A DNA stretch of 64,000 nt from an uncultured Flaviramulus sp. (lineage in GTDB: Bacteria > Bacteroidota > Bacteroidia > Flavobacteriales > Flavobacteriaceae). Shown here piece after piece: positions 28,235-37,228 of the stretch (positions are counted from its first letter, which is position 1; each line of letters begins with the position of its first letter). The stretch lies in assembly GCA_947495125.1 (NCBI GenBank), contig CANLXL010000007.1:124001-188000 (forward strand), written 5' to 3'. A program made the position numbers and the translations under genes. The notes beneath the pieces were generated by a model, which was not told where the DNA came from, ran no database searches, and saw only the letters and a program-made list of their open reading frames with translations.

Positions 28235-31200
28235 ATGCGGGGTTATTTAGAAAAAAAAAGGGTATTAAATTTTGGAGTCATTGCTTTTCTTTTAGCAACG
28301 GTTTGCCAGGCTCAATCTCACGCAACTGATCCTGTTCATACTAAAAAAAACAAAAATGCAGATGAAAGAGTCTTTACCCTATTGGAATCTTCCGTTACTG
28401 GAATTCATTTCAAAAACACATTAACACAAACGAAAAAAGATAACATTTTTGTTTATAAAGGATTTTACAAAGGTGGGGGTGTGGCTATTGGTGACATCAA
28501 TAATGATGGCCTACAAGATGTGTACTTTACGGGAAATCAGGTGCCCGATAAATTATATCTAAACAAAGGAAATTTAGAGTTTGAAGACATTACAGATAAA
28601 GCAGGAATCCTAGAAAAAGGAGGGTGGTCAACTCATGTAACCATGGTAGATGTTAATAACGATGGCTATAAAGATATATATGTATGCAAGAGCTTATATG
28701 ATGATAAAGTTCATTTAAGAGAAAACGAATTATACATAAATAATCGAAATAAGACCTTTACAGAATCCGCTGAGTTATACGGTTTAAATGATAACCATAG
28801 AACAACACAAGCGAATTTCTTTGATTTTGATCGCGATGGCGATTTGGATGTATTCATCATAAATCAACCTAAAAATTCCTCAATACTTGCTCCTAAAAGA
28901 GGAGAAAAGAAAATTGAACCTCATAACAATTACAGGTTATTAGAAAACAAAAACGGAAAATTTACCCAAACATTTAATAACGGAAATTTAAGTAATGAGG
29001 GTTATGGCTTAAGTTCCGTGATCGCCGATTTCAATAATGATGGATGGCAGGATATATATGTAGCAAATGATTATAAAGGTCCCGACTTTTTTTATGTGAA
29101 TAATAAAGATGGAACCTTTACCAATAAGATTTATAAAAACATAAAACATACCTCATATTTCAGCATGGGCTCGGATGTTGGAGATATTAATAATGATGGG
29201 TTATTGGACTTTGTGGTCCTGGACATGGTTGCCGAAGATAACTTTAAACTAAAAAGTAATATGAGCGCCATGAATCCAAAGGAGTTTTGGACAAATGTTA
29301 GTCAGGGAGGACATTACCAGTACATGTTTAATACACTTCAGTTAAATAATGGTGTGGATGCTGATGGGAATATGCTTTTTAGTGAAATCGGACAAATGGC
29401 AGGTATTGAAAGTACCGATTGGAGCTGGTCGCCACTATTGGCAGATTTCGATAACGATGGCCTTTTAGATTTGTTTGTAACCAATGGTATTCGTCATGAA
29501 ATAGGAAATACAGACGCACTCAAAACACTGGATCAATATATAGGAGCAGTTGTCGAAAAATATGACCACGAGATAAAGCGTGATCAAAATTTTGATATCT
29601 GGAATCATTTGGATCTCGACAAAATTTTGTCATTTTTCCCTTCCGATAGGATCAAAAACTACATGTACAAAAACACCACAGGGCTAAAGTTTGACAATGT
29701 AACAGATTATTGGGGTTTAGATGAGAAGCGATTTTCAACCGGTGCTGCTTATGGGGATTTGGATAATGACGGTGATTTGGATTTGGTCGTAAATAATATT
29801 GATGATGAAGTTGATGTCTACGAGAATCATACCAACGATAAGGGTCATAATAATTATCTACGTATCGAAATGCTGCCTAATAAAAATCTCAAGAACTTTA
29901 TAGGGACGAGAGTAACTATTTTTCATAGTAATGGCATGCAAACCTCGCAACTCACAAATGCCAGAGGAATAAACTCCAGTAGTGAAGAAATAGTACACTT
30001 CGGACTTAAAAACATCAAGTATGTGGATAGTTTAAGAGTTGACTGGAATAGTGGTAAATCTTCATTTATTAAGCGAACTAAAGTCAATCAAACACTTCGA
30101 TTGAAAGCCAATGATTTTGAGACGCAGTCTGAGAATAATGAGAATAAACAGCCTAAATATTTCCGGGATATCACAGATAAATCCAATATCGAATATGTAC
30201 ACCGAGAGAATGTATTTGATGACTATGGCCGCGAGGTGTTATTGCCCCATAGAATGTCTACACTGGGCTCGGGAATCGCTGTTGCTGATGCTAATAATGA
30301 CGGTTTGGAAGATTTTTATATCGGGGGTTCCCGTAACCATCCCGGAAAACTATTAGTGCAACAAAGTAATGGACGCTTTATGGAGAAGCAGGTGACCTAT
30401 TTCGATAATTTGAATAAAGAAGATATGGGGAGTTTGTTCTTCGATGCCGATAATGATGGAGATCAGGATCTATACGTGGTTACAGGCGGAAACGAATCTG
30501 AACGTGGCTCCGAAGACTACCGAGATAGGTTATATCTCAACTCAGGAAATGGAACCTATACGTTGTCAAAAAATGTTTTACCAAGTATTAGCGCAAGTGG
30601 ATCACGAGTAAAAAGTGCTGATTATGATAACGATGGTGATTTGGATTTGTTCGTTGGAGGTAGGCAAGTACCGGGCCGGTACCCCGAGCCCTCACAGAGT
30701 TATATTTTAAAGAATCTCTTAGTCGAAACAGGTAGCCTGAAGTTTCTGAGTATTAACAAGGATTTGCTGTATGAATTAGGCATGGTGACCGATGCTGTTT
30801 GGACAGATTTCGATGGAGATCAAGACTTGGATATTTTAGTTACAGGTATGTGGATGCCACTTACAGTATTAGAGAATAAAGAAGGGCGTTTTTATAATAG
30901 TACTAAAAAGTTTGGCTTGAAACAAACCACAGGATGGTGGTTCAGTATATCTAAAGGCGATTTGGATCATGATGGTGATGACGATTATGTTTTAGGAAAT
31001 CTAGGACTTAATTATAAATATAAAGCTACCGAAAGAGAACCATTTTCTGTACACTACGGCGATTTCGATAATAATGGTAAAAACGACATTGTTTTAAGTT
31101 ATTATAATTATGGCGAGCAATATCCACTAAGAGGAAGATCTTGTTCTGCGCAGCAAATTCCCGATATAAAAGATAAGTTCAAGAGCTATAATGATTTTGC

Positions 31201-31645
31201 AGGATCAAGTTTATTAGATGTCTATGGCTCATCAACATTAAACAATGCACGTTTACATTATGAAGCTAAAATGTTTCACAGCGTGGTTGTAGAGAATCAA
31301 GGCGGTGGACAATTCAATATAAAACCCTTACCCGATTTGGCGCAGGTATCGAATATCAATAGCTCAGTAATTTACGATGTGGATCAGGATGGTATCAACG
31401 ATCTGATTATTGCCGGAAATCTGTATGGATCCGAAATTGAGACCCCAAGAAATGATGCGAGCTTAGGACTATTTCTAAAGGGAATAGGTAATCTTCAGTT
31501 TGATCCGGTACCCATGGGGCAGAGCGGATTGAATTTGGCCTATGATGTCAAGGAAATAAAATTGATCAATTATCAAGGAGGTAAAGCGATAGTTGTAGCC
31601 GTTAATAACGGAAAAGCAAAACTTATTAGGTTAAATAAATTTTAA
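28235..31645 (+). CDS. FG-GAP/VCBS repeat protein with ASPIC/UnbV domain
   Basis: The 1136-residue exported protein has a signal peptide ending near CQAQS. More than ten Asp-rich calcium-binding-type repeats follow (for example GDINNDGLQDVYF, DFDRDGDLDVF, DLDNDGDLDLVV), forming one or two beta-propellers. An ASPIC/UnbV-type module lies near residues 540-625 (GTRVTIFHSNG, GLKNIKYVDSLRVDWNSG). There is no catalytic motif. Proteins of this kind are often encoded beside SusCD pairs and may bind glycan on the cell surface, but a function is not established here. The next FG-GAP gene starts 6 bases downstream. Confidence 0.85.
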   Translation: MRGYLEKKRVLNFGVIAFLLATVCQAQSHATDPVHTKKNKNADERVFTLLESSVTGIHFKNTLTQTKKDNIFVYKGFYKGGGVAIGDINNDGLQDVYFTGNQVPDKLYLNKGNLEFEDITDKAGILEKGGWSTHVTMVDVNNDGYKDIYVCKSLYDDKVHLRENELYINNRNKTFTESAELYGLNDNHRTTQANFFDFDRDGDLDVFIINQPKNSSILAPKRGEKKIEPHNNYRLLENKNGKFTQTFNNGNLSNEGYGLSSVIADFNNDGWQDIYVANDYKGPDFFYVNNKDGTFTNKIYKNIKHTSYFSMGSDVGDINNDGLLDFVVLDMVAEDNFKLKSNMSAMNPKEFWTNVSQGGHYQYMFNTLQLNNGVDADGNMLFSEIGQMAGIESTDWSWSPLLADFDNDGLLDLFVTNGIRHEIGNTDALKTLDQYIGAVVEKYDHEIKRDQNFDIWNHLDLDKILSFFPSDRIKNYMYKNTTGLKFDNVTDYWGLDEKRFSTGAAYGDLDNDGDLDLVVNNIDDEVDVYENHTNDKGHNNYLRIEMLPNKNLKNFIGTRVTIFHSNGMQTSQLTNARGINSSSEEIVHFGLKNIKYVDSLRVDWNSGKSSFIKRTKVNQTLRLKANDFETQSENNENKQPKYFRDITDKSNIEYVHRENVFDDYGREVLLPHRMSTLGSGIAVADANNDGLEDFYIGGSRNHPGKLLVQQSNGRFMEKQVTYFDNLNKEDMGSLFFDADNDGDQDLYVVTGGNESERGSEDYRDRLYLNSGNGTYTLSKNVLPSISASGSRVKSADYDNDGDLDLFVGGRQVPGRYPEPSQSYILKNLLVETGSLKFLSINKDLLYELGMVTDAVWTDFDGDQDLDILVTGMWMPLTVLENKEGRFYNSTKKFGLKQTTGWWFSISKGDLDHDGDDDYVLGNLGLNYKYKATEREPFSVHYGDFDNNGKNDIVLSYYNYGEQYPLRGRSCSAQQIPDIKDKFKSYNDFAGSSLLDVYGSSTLNNARLHYEAKMFHSVVVENQGGGQFNIKPLPDLAQVSNINSSVIYDVDQDGINDLIIAGNLYGSEIETPRNDASLGLFLKGIGNLQFDPVPMGQSGLNLAYDVKEIKLINYQGGKAIVVAVNNGKAKLIRLNKF

Positions 31646-31650
31646 TACCA

Positions 31651-34600
31651 ATGAAGTTTTGTTTTAGTAGTTTATTGGTATTTATAATGTTTCCATTAAG
31701 CATATTAGGACAAGGTTTCTTTTCCTCAGATGAGTTTTCTAATATTACAAATACACAATATGCCAACGGCATTGCTGTTGCCGATTATGATAATGACGGC
31801 GATTTAGATGTTTATATCGTGTCTAAAGACGCATTTGACAGTAGTAACCCTAGTACATGGAATAGACTATACCAAAACGATGGACTTAGCTTTAAAGACG
31901 TTACCGTAGCATCCGGTTTGCATTTGGCGCAGTATGCCGAGGCGGCTGCTTCAGAATATGGAGCTAAAATGGGAGCAAGCTGGGGTGATTGCAACAACGA
32001 TGGTTACCCGGATTTGTTTTTAACAAATAAAGGGAAAAATCAACTGTGGCTCAACCAAGGCGATGGTAGCTTTAGAAATATATCTGCGGAATCCGGTATC
32101 GAAGGAACTGAAACAGGCCATAGCTCAAGCGCATTATGGTGGGATTACGATAATGATGGTGATTTGGACTTGTATGTAGGTAGTTGGATCGATGATAATA
32201 GTTTCTATAGAAATGACGGCGATTTAAAATTTACCGACATTAGCAACGAAACAGGTTTAAACGATGTAGGAAGAACATGGACCAGTATCCCTTTTGATGT
32301 GAATAAAGACGGATTGTTAGATCTATTCATTGTAAACGATTTTGGCTCCAGCGAATTATTCATAAACCAATCCAATGATCAGTTTATCAATCAAACAAAA
32401 CACTACAAGTTAAATGAGCCGGGTCAGGGTATGGGTGTTGATATTTGCGATTATAAAAACGATGGAAACTTCGATATTTACGTAACAAACATCAGTCAGT
32501 TAAAAGAGAATCCATTATATATAAACAATGGGAATACCTTTGATAATCTGGGATCGCAATTAGGAGTATCCGATGCCAGATGGGGCTGGGGCGCTCGTTT
32601 TTTCGATTTTGATCATGATACAGATGAAGACCTTTACGTGGTTAACGAACGTTTTTTTGAAACCGGAAATCTGGAATATAATCGCTTTTTTGTTCAATAT
32701 GATAACGGGTTTAAAGAAAGTGCTTCCGATTTTGGTTTAAGTAAAAATACAGATGCAAAAACCCAGGAAGTATTTGATTTCGATGGTGATGGCGATCTGG
32801 ACATCCTACTGGGGAATTGGGGCGACTTCCCTGTTCTTTATAGAAATGACGAGAACAATAAAGGCAATTGGGTACAAATAAAATTACGAGGAACTATAAG
32901 CAACAGAGATGCCTTTGGAACCGTGGTGAAAATTAAAACTGAAGATGAAAAGCTTCAACATCGATTAAACCATGGTGCCAATTTTTTAGGCCAAAGTATA
33001 AAACCTGTTCATTTTGGATTGGGGCAGAATGAGATTATAAAAGAACTTACTATTTTTTGGCCATCCGGTAAAATTGAAAAAATAAATGATCTGGATATCA
33101 ACAGGATGTACACTTTTGTGGAAGGAGAACAAGATGAAGCTCCGGGAGAAACCTATGGTACAATTCCGGATGAATTTGATTATGAAGATGAGACATCAGA
33201 GAATGCTTCAATTGCTAGAAAGTGGAACGAACTTTTACTGGAATCTATTCGCAGGGATTATGCCCGTCCAACAGTTCATGCAAGAAACTTGTTTCATATC
33301 TCCATCGCTATGTACGATGCCTGGACAGTTTACGATGCAGAAGCCAAACCTTTTTTTCTTGGGAACACTTTAGGTAATTATACCTGTAGTTTTGATGGTA
33401 TATCCATACCGGAAGACATCGAATCCGCCAGGCAGGAGGCGATAAGTTATGCCAGTTATAGACTTTTAAATCATCGTTTTAAAAATTCGCCGGGGGCTCT
33501 TGTTATGCTTAATGCTTACAAGAGATTTATGGAAGAAGAATTGGGCTATGATATAAACTATACCTCTTCTGATTATTCCAGTGGGTCTTCAGCAGCACTG
33601 GGAAATTATATCGCGCAAGAACTTATTGAATTTGGGAAGAACGATGGGGCCAACGAGCAGAACGACTATGAAAACAAATATTATCAACCCAATAACTTAC
33701 CTTTGGTAGTGGATAACCCTAGTAACCCAACATTAGTAAACCCTAATAGCTGGCAACCCTTAACTTTGAGTACCTTTATAGATCAAAGTGGCAATGAAAT
33801 TCCTGGGAGTACTCCTGATTTTTTAAGTCCTGAATGGGGACAAGTCGTTTCTTTTGCCTTAAAGGAAGAGCAGGCATCGTATCATGTCAGAGATGGGTAT
33901 AATTATAAGATGTTTAATGACCCAGGCAAGCCTGTAGAGATCATAACTCAAGGGGAATCAGGACTTAATGACCCCTATAAATGGGGGTTTGCCATGGTTT
34001 CGGTATGGTCTTCTCATTTAGATCCTGAAGACAGTGTTATGATAGATATCTCACCCGGTTCTATTGGAAATACCAAAATTGAAGAATTTCCGAAAACTTT
34101 CGAGCAGTACAAACAATACTACGACTTTTACGATGGTGGTGATATGGGAACCGGACACGATATAAATCCCGTTACAGGTGAGGCCTATGTGCCACAAATC
34201 GTTCCAAGAGGTGATTACGCCAGAGTATTAGCAGAGTTCTGGGCAGATGGACCCGATTCTGAAACACCACCAGGACATTGGTTCACCATCCTCAATTATG
34301 TGAGTGATCATCCTTTAACTGAAAAAAGATTCTCGGGTAAAGGTGATGTTATGGGTAACCTTGAGTGGGACGTAAAATCTTATTTAACCCTAAGTGGAGC
34401 AATGCACGATTGCGCTGTTACAGCATGGGGGATCAAAGGATATTACGATTACATAAGACCGATTTCAGCGATAAGATATATGGCATCTAAAGGACAGAGT
34501 ACAGATGTGTCTCTGGATAATTTTCATCCCGAAGGTATTCCTTTAATTCCCCGATATATAGAAGTTATAGGGTCTGAAGATCCACTTGCCGGAAGTGATC

Positions 34601-35391
34601 ATGAACATATTGGAAAAATAAAATTATTTGCATGGAAAGGGTCTCATTTTATAGATGATCCGGATTCTGATGTTGCCGGAGTAGATTGGATCCTGGCAGA
34701 TCATTGGGTGCCTTACCAAAGACCTTCTTTCGTAACACCACCCTTTGCGGGATACGTATCCGGGCATTCAACATTTTCAAGGGCTGCAGCCGAAGTATTA
34801 ACACAATTAACAGGAAGCAACTTTTTCCCCGGTGGTATGGGCGTTTTTGATGCCAATAAGAACGATTTTTTGGTTTTTGAAGATGGCCCAAGCCAGGATT
34901 TGGTATTGCAATGGGCGACCTATCAGGATGCTTCAGACCAAACCAGCCTTTCCCGTATTTGGGGAGGTATTCATCCTCCGATAGATGACATTCCCGGACG
35001 GCTCTTAGGCGAAGATATCGGTAAGGAAGCTTTCAATCTTGCCAAACAGTATTTTTATATGGATGCAGACCATGATGGATATTATAGCTACGAAGATTAT
35101 GATGACAATGATAGCAGCATACACGAGGAAGGAGATAAAAGACCAAAGTTAGACTATAGTATATATCCTGTTCCGGTAGACGACCTATTAACGCTGAGTA
35201 TAGATTATGAAGGTACTTTAACCCTAAATACATTTAATATCTATGGAAGGTTGGTGACGAAACGAGATATCATAATTCAGGATAATATTGGTCAAATCTC
35301 AATGAAGAATCTCACTACTGGAACATATTTAATCTTGTTGACAAACCCAAATGGAGAAAAATTGTTCAGTCGAAAAATAGTTAAATATTAG
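31651..35391 (+). CDS. FG-GAP/ASPIC protein fused to a vanadium haloperoxidase/PAP2 domain with T9SS sorting tail
   Basis: The protein has 1246 residues. A signal peptide precedes FG-GAP repeats (about 25-400) and an ASPIC/UnbV module (about 405-490). An alpha-helical domain of the vanadium-dependent haloperoxidase/acid phosphatase superfamily follows (about 520-1130). All three vanadate/phosphate-binding motifs are intact: K929 and R936-P937 (KGYYDYIRP), S1037-G-H1039 (VSGHS), and S1101-R1102 to H1108 (SRIWGGIH). The last 80 residues form a type A T9SS sorting domain (YPVPVDDLLTL to FSRKIVKY), so it should be secreted or attached outside. It could act as a phosphatase on substrate fragments or as a haloperoxidase; sequence cannot decide. 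Fusion of the two halves in one locus gene is unusual. Confidence 0.88.
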   Translation: MKFCFSSLLVFIMFPLSILGQGFFSSDEFSNITNTQYANGIAVADYDNDGDLDVYIVSKDAFDSSNPSTWNRLYQNDGLSFKDVTVASGLHLAQYAEAAASEYGAKMGASWGDCNNDGYPDLFLTNKGKNQLWLNQGDGSFRNISAESGIEGTETGHSSSALWWDYDNDGDLDLYVGSWIDDNSFYRNDGDLKFTDISNETGLNDVGRTWTSIPFDVNKDGLLDLFIVNDFGSSELFINQSNDQFINQTKHYKLNEPGQGMGVDICDYKNDGNFDIYVTNISQLKENPLYINNGNTFDNLGSQLGVSDARWGWGARFFDFDHDTDEDLYVVNERFFETGNLEYNRFFVQYDNGFKESASDFGLSKNTDAKTQEVFDFDGDGDLDILLGNWGDFPVLYRNDENNKGNWVQIKLRGTISNRDAFGTVVKIKTEDEKLQHRLNHGANFLGQSIKPVHFGLGQNEIIKELTIFWPSGKIEKINDLDINRMYTFVEGEQDEAPGETYGTIPDEFDYEDETSENASIARKWNELLLESIRRDYARPTVHARNLFHISIAMYDAWTVYDAEAKPFFLGNTLGNYTCSFDGISIPEDIESARQEAISYASYRLLNHRFKNSPGALVMLNAYKRFMEEELGYDINYTSSDYSSGSSAALGNYIAQELIEFGKNDGANEQNDYENKYYQPNNLPLVVDNPSNPTLVNPNSWQPLTLSTFIDQSGNEIPGSTPDFLSPEWGQVVSFALKEEQASYHVRDGYNYKMFNDPGKPVEIITQGESGLNDPYKWGFAMVSVWSSHLDPEDSVMIDISPGSIGNTKIEEFPKTFEQYKQYYDFYDGGDMGTGHDINPVTGEAYVPQIVPRGDYARVLAEFWADGPDSETPPGHWFTILNYVSDHPLTEKRFSGKGDVMGNLEWDVKSYLTLSGAMHDCAVTAWGIKGYYDYIRPISAIRYMASKGQSTDVSLDNFHPEGIPLIPRYIEVIGSEDPLAGSDHEHIGKIKLFAWKGSHFIDDPDSDVAGVDWILADHWVPYQRPSFVTPPFAGYVSGHSTFSRAAAEVLTQLTGSNFFPGGMGVFDANKNDFLVFEDGPSQDLVLQWATYQDASDQTSLSRIWGGIHPPIDDIPGRLLGEDIGKEAFNLAKQYFYMDADHDGYYSYEDYDDNDSSIHEEGDKRPKLDYSIYPVPVDDLLTLSIDYEGTLTLNTFNIYGRLVTKRDIIIQDNIGQISMKNLTTGTYLILLTNPNGEKLFSRKIVKY

Positions 35392-35410
35392 AACAAGAAT
35401 CTAAAGGTTT

Positions 35411-35455
35411 AATACGGCGTAGTAATACTGAGATAAAATAGTAAACCGTATTTTT
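35411..35455 (+). terminator. Stem-loop with T-run after the haloperoxidase-like gene
   Basis: AATACGG (35411-35417) pairs with CCGTATT (35446-35452), and TACT (35426-35429) with AGTA (35440-35443) inside. T residues follow to 35455. The stem is interrupted, so it is a moderate terminator candidate just upstream of the regulator gene. Confidence 0.5.
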
Positions 35456-35475
35456 ACACGATAATTAATCTTGAA

Positions 35476-37146
35476 TTGAAGAACATATCCAATATATTTT
35501 GGCGAACATTGTTTGTATTGTTTATTTGTAAATTGACCTTTGCAAGTAAACAAGATCAATTTCTTTCAAATAATGTTGATTCTCGGTCGTTTTCATTGAA
35601 TAATGTAAAAACTGAAAATAAAAATGGAACGACTTCATATATATTCAACGGTTCAGATTCCTATATAGAGCTTGGTGAGCAATTCGATAATACCTTTTCC
35701 TTTTGTGCCTGGATAAAACCTGCCAATTTGTTAAAAAAGAATATGGCAATTGTCGGTATTCCCGGAGCATTTTGGTTAAGGACTACCACAAATCGGGAAT
35801 TACAATTTACACAACCGGGTTTTCGAGACGATAATACCGAAGGGCTTTTATTAAGTGCTAATAACTGGATTTTTGTATCGTTTGTGATCGATTTTCCAAG
35901 TGTAAAGATCTATTTGAATTCTGAATTGGTTGTAACGTATCAATGGGGTAGAGATAAACAAGCGTGGCAAAATAAAGTACTTATTGGCAAGGATAACTGG
36001 AGGGAAGATTTTTATGGTTCCATGCAAAATATTAAAATCTTTAATAAAGCCATTGACCAAGCGACCATAACCAAATTGTTTGAAAAACAGCCCTACGCAA
36101 AATCAATAACCCATGGTATTGTAAGCTACCACTCATTTAATACAATTAAGGATTATTTTTCTTTAAGTGATGATTATGAGGCTTTTAATGTTAACTTTTT
36201 AAAAGATTCAGTGAGGGGAGATGTAGCCGATTTTAATGGAAAGGACAGTTATATAGACTATGGAGATCTGCCTATCGATAATGCCATAACCATTTCAGCT
36301 TGGGTAAAACAAAACGAATTTAATAGGGATTACGGTGCTATCGCTGCTCTGGGACATGCTTATGCGTTAAGGATTACAACGGGAGGAGCATTACTTTTTA
36401 CCATTCCTCAAATGGCAGATATACTAGATAATGATGCCAGAATTGCTCATAATACCTGGCAGCATGTGGCAGTCACTTTTAAAGAACAATATGGAGCTAC
36501 ATTCTATCTGAACGGGGAAAAGACAAATTTCTTTAAAGCCGATGAATATCAACCCGTGTCCAAAACGTTACAAGTAGGGACCAATCTGTGGAATGATTTC
36601 TATAAGGGCCAAATGGACGATTTGGTGATATGGAATAAGCTGCTTACAAATGAAGAGCTTAAGGAGGTTTTTGAGAAAGAAAGTAGTTTTTGGATGGCGC
36701 ATATTAAAACAAAGAAGCAAAAGCCTTTTGGTCTTTATATGCTTATAGGTCTTTTGCTAATTTTAGGTTATGTGTTTTATTCAAGAAGAAATATACATGG
36801 TGTCGTCGATGACCCAATCGAAACAGACCCTTTTGAACAAAAGATTCGCGAAATAGTAATTCAAAACTTATCGGATTCCAAATTTTCGGTAAACGAATTT
36901 TCCAAGGCGATGCACATGAGTAAGACAAAATTATATAACGAAATTAAGATTTCGGTAAACAAATCCCCGAAAGCATATATCCGGGAGATTCGAATTTTAG
37001 AAGCCGCACGTCTATTAAAAGAAACAAATGTCCCTATTACTGAGGTTATTTTTGAAACAGGCTTTGAAAGCCGCGCCTATTTTAACAAGTGTTTCAAGAA
37101 AACCTTTAATCTAACCCCTTCAGAATATCGAAAAAAAAGCACGTAA
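35476..37146 (+). CDS. Transmembrane one-component regulator: two LamG domains, one helix, AraC DNA-binding domain
   Basis: The 556-residue protein has a hydrophobic export signal (about 5-25) and two LamG/concanavalin-like jelly-rolls (about 30-205 and 245-400; FNGSDSYIELGE and FNGKDSYIDYGD mark equivalent starts). A single membrane helix (about 417-437) is followed by an AraC-type double HTH (about 455-553, with EVIFETGFESRAYFNKCFKKTF). The start is a TTG at 35476; upstream in frame there is only a stop (35434) and no ATG. There is no kinase or receiver domain, so periplasmic ligand binding would be passed directly through the membrane. LamG modules also head the three EEP proteins downstream, which suggests the sensor sees the same substrate. 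It likely controls the enzyme genes to its right. Confidence 0.88.
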   Translation: MKNISNIFWRTLFVLFICKLTFASKQDQFLSNNVDSRSFSLNNVKTENKNGTTSYIFNGSDSYIELGEQFDNTFSFCAWIKPANLLKKNMAIVGIPGAFWLRTTTNRELQFTQPGFRDDNTEGLLLSANNWIFVSFVIDFPSVKIYLNSELVVTYQWGRDKQAWQNKVLIGKDNWREDFYGSMQNIKIFNKAIDQATITKLFEKQPYAKSITHGIVSYHSFNTIKDYFSLSDDYEAFNVNFLKDSVRGDVADFNGKDSYIDYGDLPIDNAITISAWVKQNEFNRDYGAIAALGHAYALRITTGGALLFTIPQMADILDNDARIAHNTWQHVAVTFKEQYGATFYLNGEKTNFFKADEYQPVSKTLQVGTNLWNDFYKGQMDDLVIWNKLLTNEELKEVFEKESSFWMAHIKTKKQKPFGLYMLIGLLLILGYVFYSRRNIHGVVDDPIETDPFEQKIREIVIQNLSDSKFSVNEFSKAMHMSKTKLYNEIKISVNKSPKAYIREIRILEAARLLKETNVPITEVIFETGFESRAYFNKCFKKTFNLTPSEYRKKST

Positions 37147-37228
37147 ATGTTTGAAAATCATATTTTTGAATTATAGAGTGCATATAATAATTTTCTGAGC
37201 ACACCATTTCGCTGTCACTTTATAAACT

